DNA from: Nostoc sp. T09 | GTDB taxonomy: Bacteria; Cyanobacteriota; Cyanobacteriia; Cyanobacteriales; Nostocaceae | Direction of reading: 5' to 3' | Length of the DNA: 64,000 nucleotides | Assembly: GCF_002154695.1 (NCBI RefSeq) | Contig: NZ_MTAV01000014.1 | Coordinates: 94,138-158,137 of the forward strand | Part shown: piece after piece, positions 45,723 to 54,553 of the stretch | Position numbering within the stretch: position 1 is the first letter of the stretch | How the letters are laid out: every line of letters begins with the position of its first letter | The notes under the pieces: model-generated | Told to the model about the DNA's origin: nothing | The model's database searches: none | Seen by the model: the letters and a program-made list of their open reading frames with translations, nothing else | Position numbers and translations under genes: made by a program

Positions 45723-46160
45723 CTATCGACCCAAAGCAGTTAGAACATCACTGGCGTGGGTAGCAGTGTTGACAGTTGAATCAACATGAATGATTTTGCC
45801 ATTGGGGTCAATTACATAGGTGACGCGCTTGGCATAACCGCCACCATCAACATCGTAGGCTTTGATCAGGCTTTTATCAGTGTCAGCCAGTAAAGGAAAA
45901 TTCAGATGATATTTAGCGGTAAATGCTTGATGGGAAGCTTCATCATCTGCACTCACGCCTAGTACTACAACATCTTTACCTTGATAATCGGATTGAGCAT
46001 CCCGGAAGCTACAGGCTTGTTTGGTACATCCTGGAGTGTCATCTTTGGGGTAGAAATACAAAACCACTGTCTTACCCGCAAAATCTGATAAAGACACGGT
46101 GTTGCCGTTGGTGTCTTTAGCGATAAATTTAGGTGCGTCCGTACCAACTGCTAGAGGCAT
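45723..46160 (-). CDS. Peroxiredoxin Q (Bcp-type thiol peroxidase)
   Basis: Reduces hydrogen and organic peroxides using thioredoxin. The 145-aa protein has the PrxQ signature DDTPGCTKQAC, peroxidatic Cys45 and resolving Cys50 five residues later, then FYPKD and GVSADDEASHQAFTAKYHLNFPLLAD. Atypical 2-Cys class, as in cyanobacterial PrxQ proteins. No signal peptide; cytoplasmic. ATG at 46160. Confidence 0.93.
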   Translation of the reverse strand: MPLAVGTDAPKFIAKDTNGNTVSLSDFAGKTVVLYFYPKDDTPGCTKQACSFRDAQSDYQGKDVVVLGVSADDEASHQAFTAKYHLNFPLLADTDKSLIKAYDVDGGGYAKRVTYVIDPNGKIIHVDSTVNTATHASDVLTALGR

Positions 46161-46731
46161 AAGTTTAGTGTTTTCTCAATCTTCAGGTTTAGTGCCAGAG
46201 TCAAGTTATTTTCAAGTAACCTTGTTTGACTTTTACCATTACTCGCAAAGTATAATTCAGTACCAAGATAAATTTTAATACTGTCATATTTGGAGCTTGG
46301 TTAAGTAGGAATAATGGTTACTTTGTTGCTTGAACCCACTTAATTTTATCAAAATTTCATAGCTTTTAAGAATTCTTAATAGGTCGTTCGTAGTTAGGTG
46401 TTCACTAGTGGGCACAGAGTAATTCAACAATTCACAATTACACTCGTTACTACATGAGATGCCTGGTGCGCAACAATACTGAGTATTTTAAAGATTTAAT
46501 GTGAAATAGTATTTTGTAGCCTGTGATGCATTGAAGGAGAAATGACCAATGACAGTCTTCTTCTGTCGAAGACGCTGCGCGAATCCAAAAAAATGTGCAA
46601 TTTGGAAGCCTATAAGCTTATAACGGTTTTGTGAGTTGCTTAATTTGGGATAGCTGAGATAGCTGGTGCTGTAAAACAGCTATATTAGTTCAGTCAAGCT
46701 ATATCGAGCTAAAAATATCGAGATATCTAAA
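46161..46731. other. Spacer between peroxiredoxin and Npun_F0494 genes
   Basis: 570 bp between divergent genes; promoters expected. Small partial repeats (AGCTGAGATAGCTGG and CAGCTATATT around 46655-46690) but no gene, terminator or large repeat seen. Confidence 0.45.
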
Positions 46732-47136
46732 ATGCCTGCTGTTGATTCCCAAAACCCAAAAACTTTTTCCTATCCTCAAAGTACTGTAGAACGAGCTGAG
46801 CGATCGCTAATTTGTTCTCCCTTCAATCCGGCTTTATTAGTAGCGATGCATCACCAAAGTGTGTCATTGAGTGCGATCGCTCAGGATAGCGGTATCAAGC
46901 ATGGCTACACTCAACGTTCTTTATCAGAATTAGCTTGTGATAACGCCTTGGATTGGCTGATTGAAGTAGGTGTACTGCGGCGCGAAGTTGATGGCCAAGG
47001 AATTACGGATGGTTTTCGCCTCACACCCCTAGGTCAACAGTTAGCAGAAAAATACCAAAGTCAGAATTGGCGTCAGCCTTCATGGCGCGATCGCTTACAA
47101 AATGCTATGACTCGTTGGTTGAGATTGCCTTTTTAG
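46732..47136 (+). CDS. Npun_F0494 family protein
   Basis: Cyanobacteria-specific protein of 134 aa. Central part resembles a winged-helix fold (HQSVSLSAIAQDSGIKHGYTQRSLSELACDNALDWLIEVGVLRRE then GFRLTPLGQQLAEKY), so DNA binding is plausible but unproven. The basic C-terminus (WRDRLQNAMTRWLRLPF) is typical of the family. No operon partner; cobQ follows 290 bp downstream. Confidence 0.8.
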   Translation: MPAVDSQNPKTFSYPQSTVERAERSLICSPFNPALLVAMHHQSVSLSAIAQDSGIKHGYTQRSLSELACDNALDWLIEVGVLRREVDGQGITDGFRLTPLGQQLAEKYQSQNWRQPSWRDRLQNAMTRWLRLPF

Positions 47137-47426
47137 AGTAGAAAACCAAAGAGTTAGGATAAAGAACTAAAAGGGAACAATATATACGCAAGCATCGACC
47201 CCCTTTATAAGGCCTTTACATCAGCCTCTGACTGAGTTTGTCCGGTGATTGTACGGTGTACATAGAAGATAAGAAGTACTAAAACATCCTCTGGGATTAG
47301 GGGCTGAATGCCCAGCCTTCAATGCTTCTATCAGCTTCCTAGCTTGTTAAATATTGACAAGCGGATTGCCAACTTACCGTTCACCCCTAAAATTCCACCC
47401 TTTATATTAAAAAACTGATAGTCATT

Positions 47427-48902
47427 ATGAAATCAATTATGGTTGTGGGGACAACATCCCACGCAGGGAAATCACTGATAACTACAGCTATTTGTCGCAT
47501 TCTGTCGCGGCGTGGCTGGCGAGTGGCTCCCTTTAAAGGCCAAAATATGGCTTTAAATGCTTATGTAACCGCTAGTGGTGGAGAAATTGGCTACGCCCAA
47601 GCAGTACAAGCGTGGGCGGCGGGAGTTGTGCCTTGGGTAGAAATGAACCCAATTTTATTAAAGCCCCAAGGGGATATGACCTCCCAAGTCATACTCAAAG
47701 GCAGGCCTGTAGGTAAAGTTAACGCCGCTGATTACTACGAGCAATATTTTGAACTGGGTTGGCGAACAATTGAAGAATCCCTACAGCATTTAGGTACAGA
47801 ATTTGACTTACTGGTTTGCGAAGGTGCCGGTAGCCCTGCGGAAATCAACCTCAAGCACCGCGATTTAACAAATATGCGGGTAGCGAAATATTTGAATGCA
47901 CCTACTATACTCGTAGTTGATATTGACCGTGGTGGTGCTTTTGCCCATGTAATTGGCACTCTAGAGTTATTAGACCAAGAAGAACGGGATTTAATTAAGG
48001 GTATTGTAATTAACAAGTTCCGCGGACAGCGCTCAATCTTAGAACCAGGGATAAAATGGTTAGAAGCACGGACTGGTATTCCGGTTATCGGTGTTATCCC
48101 CTACTTAGAACATATGTTTCCGGCTGAAGATTCTCTCGACCTGTTGGAGAGAAACTCACATAAAAGCCATGCTGACCTTGATATTGCAGTTCTCCGCTTA
48201 CCGAGAATTGCTAACTTTACTGACTTCGATCCATTAGAATCGGAACCCACAGTCTCGGTGAGATACTTAAGCCCTAAGCAAGAATTAGGTCATCCAGATG
48301 CAGTAATTATCCCAGGCACAAAGACGACAATTGCTGACTTAATACTGCTACAAAAAAGCGGTATGGCAGAAGCGATACAAAACTATGCTGCTTCTGGTGG
48401 AACAGTTTTGGGCATCTGCGGCGGCTACCAAATGCTGGGTCAGATGATAGCCGATCCAGAAGGGATAGAGGGACAAGCTGGCAGATATAACGCATTGAAT
48501 TTATTACCCATCAGAACCGTAATTACCGGACAGAAAATTGCCCGTCAGCGCCAAGTTAGCTCAAATTTTCCGCAAATGGGTTTACCAGTCTTTGGGTTTG
48601 AAATCCATCAAGGGCGATCGCGCATCGAACAGCAAGCAGATAGCCAAGCCTTCCAACCTCTGTTTGATGATGTAAATTTAGGTTTGGTGGATAGTTGCCA
48701 ATCAGTTTGGGGTACTTATCTCCACGGAATCTTTGACAATGGGCCTTGGAGACGCGCTTGGTTAAATCGCCTGCGTCAACAACGGGGATTAAAATCTCTG
48801 CCTACGGGTGTTGCTAATTACCGAGAACAGCGTGAGCAGACTTTAGATTCCCTAGCCACGGAAATTGAAAACCATTTAGACTTAACGCCCTTTTTGTCCT
48901 AG
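47427..48902 (+). CDS. cobQ: Cobyric acid synthase
   Basis: Glutamine-dependent amidation of side chains b, d, e and g of adenosylcobyrinic a,c-diamide in cobalamin (or pseudocobalamin) synthesis. N-terminal ATPase: VVGTTSHAGKSLITTAICRIL (P-loop-like), FKGQNMALNAYVTASGGEIGYAQ and VCEGAGSPAEINL. C-terminal type 1 glutamine amidotransferase: GTVLGICGGYQMLG with the catalytic Cys and GTYLHGIFDN with the His. 491 aa is the usual length. No cobalamin riboswitch box was recognised in the 290 bp upstream. A ferredoxin gene starts 16 bp downstream. Confidence 0.95.
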   Translation: MKSIMVVGTTSHAGKSLITTAICRILSRRGWRVAPFKGQNMALNAYVTASGGEIGYAQAVQAWAAGVVPWVEMNPILLKPQGDMTSQVILKGRPVGKVNAADYYEQYFELGWRTIEESLQHLGTEFDLLVCEGAGSPAEINLKHRDLTNMRVAKYLNAPTILVVDIDRGGAFAHVIGTLELLDQEERDLIKGIVINKFRGQRSILEPGIKWLEARTGIPVIGVIPYLEHMFPAEDSLDLLERNSHKSHADLDIAVLRLPRIANFTDFDPLESEPTVSVRYLSPKQELGHPDAVIIPGTKTTIADLILLQKSGMAEAIQNYAASGGTVLGICGGYQMLGQMIADPEGIEGQAGRYNALNLLPIRTVITGQKIARQRQVSSNFPQMGLPVFGFEIHQGRSRIEQQADSQAFQPLFDDVNLGLVDSCQSVWGTYLHGIFDNGPWRRAWLNRLRQQRGLKSLPTGVANYREQREQTLDSLATEIENHLDLTPFLS

Positions 48903-48917
48903 GGAGGTTGGTGTTTC

Positions 48918-49157
48918 ATGAGTGTTCGCGTCCAGTTTTTACCAGATGATGTCACAGTCAATGCTGAAGTGGGAGAAGCCCTCTTAGATGTAGCAGATCG
49001 GGCGGGGATATTTATCCCCACTGGCTGTCTTATGGGGACTTGTCACGCTTGTACTGTGGAATTAGAGGATGGAGATACTATCCGTGCTTGTATCACAGCC
49101 ATACCACCAGGACGCGAACTATTAACTATTAATCTGTTTAGTGACCCAACTTGGTGA
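48918..49157 (+). CDS. Small 2Fe-2S ferredoxin
   Basis: Plant-type-like ferredoxin of 79 aa with cysteine ligands C37, C42, C45 and C58 (GCLMGTCHACTVEL and RACIT), the CX4CX2C spacing of 2Fe-2S ferredoxins. It is shorter than photosynthetic PetF, lacking part of the C-terminal helix. Overlap-free, 16 bp after cobQ with AGGGAGG in the gap, so probably co-transcribed. An electron-donor role for cobalamin synthesis is a guess. Confidence 0.87.
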   Translation: MSVRVQFLPDDVTVNAEVGEALLDVADRAGIFIPTGCLMGTCHACTVELEDGDTIRACITAIPPGRELLTINLFSDPTW

Positions 49158-49277
49158 TAGTTAGTGGTAGACATCGCCTCTCAACCACACCAGTAATAAA
49201 CAGTTGCAGTGTAAAGCTGAAAGTGCTTTGCTCCAGACCATTGGATGGTTAATTTATATATTTAACTTTTACTAAAT

Positions 49278-50123
49278 ATGAATATTTTACAAATGTCGCT
49301 TATGACATTATACAGTGAGTTGGAAAAGATTTTTCGCCAACAAATATTAGATAGTTACCCTTCAGATTGGGACGAAGATTACATTACCAGGAAAATCTTG
49401 TTTGAATATAGAAAGCTATTTCGTAATATTCAAATTAACGGTTTTTCTTCTCTACCTGTCACTATTAACTCAGCAGCATATAAACTTATTGGAAATACAG
49501 AAACTCAATTTGGTGACATAGGCTTTATTGTAAAACTCACATATTCTGGGAGCCATTCTTTTGAAGGAGCGACTTCTCTTGAAGCCAAAAAGATACATAA
49601 AAATAAAAGAAGTTTTGAAGAAATTAAAGGTAAACAATTGAATAAAATTAGTAGTAAAATTCAATATCCTATGTTATTAATGTATGATAATAAGCCTATT
49701 AAGAAGTTTCATGACTATTCATTTTTTCCTACAACAACTAAACACAACCATGCAGTAGTTGTACCTATAAATATAGTAGAATCAATTATTAGAGAAATAA
49801 ATCCATATTATATAGATAAAGATAAAAATTATAAGATTCCAATAGATGGAAATAGTATATATAAATTTTCTGTTCCCTTAGCTTATCAAATATTATTTAG
49901 ATATTTTCGCGGACTAGATTTAGATTTTAACCAGGAATTAATCCGGAATCTGAAAGGTTATCAAAATCAAGATTTATCTTACTTGCAAGAAAGTAACTTA
50001 CCTCAATATCTATTGGTTGTGTCCGTAAGTTATGGAGAAGCCGAAACTATGATAGACTTTGATATTAATACAGAAATTTTTACTGAAATAACATCCTCAG
50101 AACTAGATGAAGTTGAATTTTAA
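49278..50123 (+). CDS. Orphan protein with PD-(D/E)XK-like nuclease motif
   Basis: A 281-aa AT-rich gene I do not recognise as a named family. The N-terminal third is helical (LYSELEKIFRQQILDSYPSDWDED). It shows a possible restriction-endonuclease-like site: Asp80 in QFGDIGFIVKL and Glu102/Lys104 in SLEAKKI, giving D-x21-ExK after a beta strand. A Lys/Asn-rich segment follows. Codon use (AAA, AAT, ATA) and base composition are more AT-rich than the neighbours, consistent with transfer. No methyltransferase nearby. Several possible ATG starts; no clear ribosome-binding site. Confidence 0.55.
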   Translation: MNILQMSLMTLYSELEKIFRQQILDSYPSDWDEDYITRKILFEYRKLFRNIQINGFSSLPVTINSAAYKLIGNTETQFGDIGFIVKLTYSGSHSFEGATSLEAKKIHKNKRSFEEIKGKQLNKISSKIQYPMLLMYDNKPIKKFHDYSFFPTTTKHNHAVVVPINIVESIIREINPYYIDKDKNYKIPIDGNSIYKFSVPLAYQILFRYFRGLDLDFNQELIRNLKGYQNQDLSYLQESNLPQYLLVVSVSYGEAETMIDFDINTEIFTEITSSELDEVEF

Positions 50124-50407
50124 AAGTACTCCAAAATATTAAAATAAAATTTTTATTAGCTGAATGATATGAATTTACAGATTCATGGCATTTTCTAAAT
50201 CAGCCTGAATTAATGGTTGATTATATAAATTATTTATAAAAACAATTTAACCGTGATTTTGCCAATGATTCCCTGAATGGCGTAGGAAATAGTTAGCCTT
50301 AGAAAACTGCCTGCTTAACATTCGCTCAAATTTTAATTTTTACTTTGTGAGCGATTCCCACCCTACGTTTCAGTGGGCAATTATGGCCAGAAATTCGCTG
50401 TAATTTT

Positions 50408-51127
50408 TTATTTAAAAATATATGACTTGGTTTCTTGCTCTATTGAATCACTAATAATCTCTGTTCCCATAGAAGGTTTGTCAAGATTTACTCTCACAAA
50501 ATTTGTCTTGTCTAGTTCGGTAAATTTTTTGTCATTATTAGAGTCTTTAATAATTTTGAGAAATAAGGCGTTTTGGCTGGGAACAATCACCCAATTGAGG
50601 ATTTGAGTATTATTTGGAGTAACTTGTACAAGATTTTTTCCTGATAAATCAGATAGATAGCCAACTATTGCATCTTCAAAACTGATTTTTTTATCTGCGT
50701 TTGTATCTTGTTCAAGAATTTTATATAACCAAAATCTTGTAGGTGTCTTAGCTGCTAGTTTTGTTTCTAAGAAATCGAAGGAATTTATAATTGCTTTTTT
50801 ATTTAATAAAAGATGAGTTGCTCCATCTTGCTTATGATAAAAAATAAAGTTATGTAGTTTGTATTCTCTGCCAGAGGAACGAGAAACACTATAATTACTA
50901 TCTTTCTCTTGACTTCGTTCTGGGAGGGTAACTGGAATCATCAGATAATCTGATTGCTCTTTAATGATTAAGTCGCCATAGCCGATATTTTGTGGCAGCT
51001 TTTGTTCTTCGGTAGCTTCAACCTGTGTCTGCTCTATTCTTCTGTTAGCAGTTGGCTCACAAGAGAAAGCAAATGTAGCTATAAAAATAGATATAGTAAT
51101 TTTCTTCCAAAAACAATTAACAATCAT
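50408..51127 (-). CDS. Lipoprotein with two EF-hand-like loops
   Basis: A 239-aa predicted lipoprotein: signal peptide with lipobox FAFSC (Cys23), then a low-complexity linker. Two candidate calcium-binding loops occur in the second half: DTNADKKISFED (about 143-154) and DSNNDKKFTELD (about 196-207), each with D-x-N-x-D at positions 1, 3, 5 and an acidic residue at 12. The rest has no named domain. Probably in the periplasm facing the outer or inner membrane. AT-rich, with no operon partner. ATG at 51127. Confidence 0.65.
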   Translation of the reverse strand: MIVNCFWKKITISIFIATFAFSCEPTANRRIEQTQVEATEEQKLPQNIGYGDLIIKEQSDYLMIPVTLPERSQEKDSNYSVSRSSGREYKLHNFIFYHKQDGATHLLLNKKAIINSFDFLETKLAAKTPTRFWLYKILEQDTNADKKISFEDAIVGYLSDLSGKNLVQVTPNNTQILNWVIVPSQNALFLKIIKDSNNDKKFTELDKTNFVRVNLDKPSMGTEIISDSIEQETKSYIFK

Positions 51128-52164
51128 TAAAATTTTCCAGTGAAATATTTTGCTGTCCTATTGTATTCTCAAAGGGAAGATTTCTCACCATCATAATAAA
51201 ACAAGCCCACATTAGTGGGCTTGTTAATTATATGTAAGGTGGGTAAAGTACCTTAACCTCAATGGTATAGGTTTCTTGGGCACATTAACTATTTACTGTT
51301 AATGTTTCCTAGTCTTGCAACTAGCTTCTCAAGCGTAAATTCCGGCACTCCTAACCGTACTGAGTAATTATTATATCATCGCTTTTGAAAACTGCCACTA
51401 TCAAATTCAAAGGGTACATCCACTTTCGGCAAATAGCCCCTCAGACTAGAAGGCTCAATATATATAATCCATGCAGGTGGATTTGGTTTTATAGCCGCGA
51501 TTTCTCATCGCTTGGTGTTTCTTCTAAAAGTGGATGCTCCCAATTCAAAAACCTGGTCAATGGTGACCAGGTTCGCTCGAATTTACAGTTTTCAAATCGT
51601 TAAGCTTGTTAAGTGTTTGCAAAAATCTATAACTAGGGTGGACATTACAACTAGCAACTTCAGCATTTTTTGTTTTTCCGCTTTGGGATTTGGCTTTGCC
51701 TTTCTTAGAAAGACTGTATGCCACTTCACTATTAAGAGGCTGAAACTTGCTTGGGCTGATGACGGGAGACACCTGGTCACGTGCCCTTCGGTTTGGTTAT
51801 GCTTTATCTGGTGTCCTATAAATACAATTTACCACTAGGATAATTAGCTGCAACCCTTTGTTTACCAAAGTTGATGTTTTGTTGAATTCTGCAATACAGA
51901 TTAAAACTTTTACATAACCAAGTTTACTAATCTAATTGTGTAGGCTAGTATGCGATCCCCAAAAGCCTGAATTTAGATAAAATATGCCCTTAGCAGGATG
52001 TTTTGATTAATCAACAAAGAGAATCAAGCTTATTTAGATATGATGCAAATAAGCTTGGATAGTGCTTTGTGAGCAACGTCTAGAGTTAAAAGCCAAGAGT
52101 TACTTTAGACTCTTGACTTTCGACTATGGCAACAAGAAAATGTGCAATTTAAACGGGTATTGGC
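51128..52164. other. 1-kb region without a clear gene, several hairpins
   Basis: Contains a minus-strand terminator (51201-51224), a hairpin CATTAAC/GTTAATG near 51283-51304, and a 10-bp stem AACCTGGTCA/TGACCAGGTT (51550-51573). Short open frames on both strands (60-108 codons) overlap each other, show no family motifs and lack ribosome-binding sites. Likely decayed sequence or an unrecognised RNA. Confidence 0.4.
51201..51224 (-). terminator. Strong minus-strand terminator
   Basis: Perfect 10-bp stem ACAAGCCCAC / GTGGGCTTGT with a 4-nt loop, followed on the minus strand by TTTATTATG. It lies upstream of the lipoprotein gene, so it would end a minus-strand transcript coming from the gene-free region 51.2-52.1 kb or from the aldo/keto reductase gene. 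Confidence 0.7.
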
Positions 52165-53124
52165 TTACCATTCCCACATCACATTACTCTCATCCAGGTG
52201 GTCAGTGACAATTCGCCCAATGGCATCGATTTCTGCAAGTTCAGCAGATGAAAGTTTAACTTCAGCAGCTAATGCATTGTCTTTTGCTTGTTGCGGATAA
52301 CGCGCACCTGCGATCGCATTTGTTTGAGGTTGGGCAATTAACCAAGCTAGCGCTAACTGGGCAAGGGTGGCATGATGTTTCTCGGCTATCGGACGCAGTT
52401 TATCTAAAGCTTGTTGGGCGCGTTCAAAATTTTCTCTTTGAAACAACTTATTTTTAGCACGATTATCTGCTGGGTCAAATTTAGTTCCGCGAGCAAATTT
52501 ACCTGTTAATAATCCTTGTGCTAAAGATGAATAAGCAAGAATGGAAATCTGATTTTCTATACAATAAAGCGTTAAATCTTTTTCTATCTGTCGCCAAAAT
52601 AGAGAGTAAGGTGGTTGTAAACTATCAATCTGCCCATACTTGGCAGCTTCTGCTAGTTGATCGCGGGAAAAATTAGAAACACCAATGGCACGAATTTTAC
52701 CTTGCTCTTTCAGTGAGTTGAGAGCATTCATTGTTTCTTCAATTGGTACAATTTCACTATTAAAAGCACCAGATGGCCAATGAATTTGGTAGAGGTCGAT
52801 ATAGTCGGTTTTGAGGTTTTTCAAAGAACCTTCACAAGCCTTTATCACTTGTTGAGACTTGAGATGGTTGGCAAAAACTTTTGTGGCATACTGCACGCGA
52901 TCGCGCACATCAGATAAAGCTTCGGCTACAATACGTTCAGAATGTCCTTCCCCGTAGACTTCAGCAGTATCAATTGTGGTAATCCCAGCTTCAAATGCGG
53001 CTCGAATTGCTTTAATTGAGTCAGCATCTTCAATTCCTACCCACATTTTTTTACCAGCTTGCCAAGTTCCCATCAAGATAGGCGTGATTTCTACATCTGA
53101 TTTTCCTAGTTTTCGCTTTTCCAT
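52165..53124 (-). CDS. Aldo/keto reductase
   Basis: NADPH-dependent oxidoreductase, TIM barrel, 319 aa. Catalytic tetrad positions visible: Asp in TIDTAEVYGEG with Tyr, Lys in YATKVF, and His in YQIHWPSG. The C-terminal coenzyme region reads AIAGARYPQQAKDNALA. Closest in style to AKR11/AKR13-like general stress reductases. The ATG at 53124 has GGAAG upstream. Substrate unknown. Confidence 0.9.
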   Translation of the reverse strand: MEKRKLGKSDVEITPILMGTWQAGKKMWVGIEDADSIKAIRAAFEAGITTIDTAEVYGEGHSERIVAEALSDVRDRVQYATKVFANHLKSQQVIKACEGSLKNLKTDYIDLYQIHWPSGAFNSEIVPIEETMNALNSLKEQGKIRAIGVSNFSRDQLAEAAKYGQIDSLQPPYSLFWRQIEKDLTLYCIENQISILAYSSLAQGLLTGKFARGTKFDPADNRAKNKLFQRENFERAQQALDKLRPIAEKHHATLAQLALAWLIAQPQTNAIAGARYPQQAKDNALAAEVKLSSAELAEIDAIGRIVTDHLDESNVMWEW

Positions 53125-53203
53125 AGTTGCTTCCTAATTCATCTCCCTGGATAGTTTTATACTGTAGCGGTCTTAGGGTGAAATTAAATCAGAGTTAAAG
53201 TAG

Positions 53204-53803
53204 ATGTCGATGAATTTAACCACAAATTTCCATGCACTCAAAGAATGGGCTGTTGCTATTAATGCTTTAGAAAATGGCAATACTATTATGCTGCTCCGCA
53301 AAGGCGGTATCCATGAAAAAAATGGACGTTTTCAAGTTGCTCATAACCAGGTTTTGCTCTACCCTACATTTGAGCATCAACAAACTTTTTTGCTTAAACC
53401 TGAGTATGCCAATCTTGTCTGTCCAGTGACATCAGGGTGGCATCCTGAAACGGTTCGCATCGGTAGCTGGGCTGAAATTACTGATATTTTGCCAGTAAGT
53501 GATGAGTCAATAGTTAATAGCTTACTTCCTTTCCATATTTGGAATGAGCATTTTATTAGCGATCGCTTGAAATGGAAAGCCCGCCAGCCGCTATATATTC
53601 TCCTGTTGCGGACTTATAAACTATCCCAGGTGCAAGAAATTCCTTATCGTGCTGAATATGGTAGCTGCAAGTCTTGGATTGATTTAGATCAACCTATTAA
53701 CATCCAATCAGCAGAACCAGTATTGTCTGAGTCTAACTATCAGCAATTAGTAGCAGAGATTCGGGGGATTGTTGGCGACAAGTTGTATGCCCCATCCTTC
53801 TAA
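53204..53803 (+). CDS. DUF1802 family protein
   Basis: Conserved cyanobacterial protein, 199 aa. Family pattern: ALKEWAVAINALENGNTIMLLRKGGIHEKNGRFQV at the start, LYPTFEHQQ, and ILLLRTYKLSQVQEIPYRAEYGSCKSWIDL near the end. Function unknown; no membrane segments. Divergent from the aldo/keto reductase gene. ATG at 53204, or 53210. Confidence 0.85.
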   Translation: MSMNLTTNFHALKEWAVAINALENGNTIMLLRKGGIHEKNGRFQVAHNQVLLYPTFEHQQTFLLKPEYANLVCPVTSGWHPETVRIGSWAEITDILPVSDESIVNSLLPFHIWNEHFISDRLKWKARQPLYILLLRTYKLSQVQEIPYRAEYGSCKSWIDLDQPINIQSAEPVLSESNYQQLVAEIRGIVGDKLYAPSF

Positions 53804-54247
53804 TACTCATATCGAGTCCTTTAAATCTTGCTACAGATAAAGACATGCGAACGTGCACAGATGAATCTGGAGCGAGATTTTGAGGGACGGCAACAATAGC
53901 TAGTATAAGTAATACAAACTGATGTAACCAGAAAAACAAATCATTTACACCTGAGGTCTAGCCTTAAATAGTAACTGTTGATACATACACTGGCAAAAAC
54001 CGCAAGTACTATTGAGAAAACTTCACTCTAGATAATGGAAAAGGCATAGAAGTTGGTTAATGCTGTTTTTTGTATCTTACGGAAGGGGCCCGTTAAATTA
54101 TAGGCTTGTGGGTAATTATCTGCTCCAAGGCAGTATTGAATTTAACAGTTATCCTTAAGGTACAACAAAATTATCCCACAAGAGTGATGCAGGTATTGAC
54201 AAAAGTCTGCCAATATGCAATATATGCTTAACGCAAAGGAGTTTACC
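53804..54247. other. Spacer before the 86-aa gene
   Basis: About 440 bp, no gene or notable repeat seen apart from a GGGGCCC site near 54087. Confidence 0.4.
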
Positions 54248-54508
54248 ATGCAGCGACAAATGTGCTGGTTATCTAGTTCTATTGGTGATGGGGAGAAAAT
54301 TTTGCATTTGCAGACCGCACCCAATCAACCTTGGCGTCCCTACACAGCTTTTAGGCAATACGCAGTGCCAGATTATCAAATACCAGGTGGCTCTAAAGGT
54401 TGGGCGACTTATCAAAAATTGCTCAAAGCTGGCTGGACATTGGTTCCTAGCGCACGCGCAAACGAGTTCGCCAGCAATTACTCAGAGTCAATGGTCCAAA
54501 ATCAATAA
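54248..54508 (+). CDS. Small conserved hypothetical protein
   Basis: An 86-aa protein starting at the ATG at 54248, with a strong ribosome-binding site (AAAGGAG) upstream. It reads MQRQMCWLSSSIGDGEKILH, a Trp- and Tyr-rich middle (PWRPYTAFRQYAVPDYQIPGG) and KLLKAGWTLVPSARANEF. No known motif; the Tyr/Trp content and length suggest a cyanobacteria-specific protein. A terminator lies at its end. Confidence 0.65.
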   Translation: MQRQMCWLSSSIGDGEKILHLQTAPNQPWRPYTAFRQYAVPDYQIPGGSKGWATYQKLLKAGWTLVPSARANEFASNYSESMVQNQ

Positions 54509-54539
54509 GTCCACAGTTATTCGAGTAGACTGTGGACTT
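54507..54539. terminator. Bidirectional terminator before ggt end
   Basis: AAGTCCACAGT, 11-nt loop, ACTGTGGACTT, flanked by AT-rich sequence (AATTTATT). Sits between convergent genes ending at 54508 (plus) and 54554 (minus). Confidence 0.75.
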
Positions 54540-54553
54540 AATTTATTAACGCT

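Noticed and set aside
47137..47426. Cobalamin riboswitch before cobQ
   Set aside because: No B12-box-like sequence or matching stem arrangement was visible.
51512..51838. Frames of 60-108 codons that might be a decayed transposase or TnpB/IscB-like gene
   Set aside because: Several overlapping frames on both strands but no HNH, RuvC or RRXRR-like motif could be recognised.
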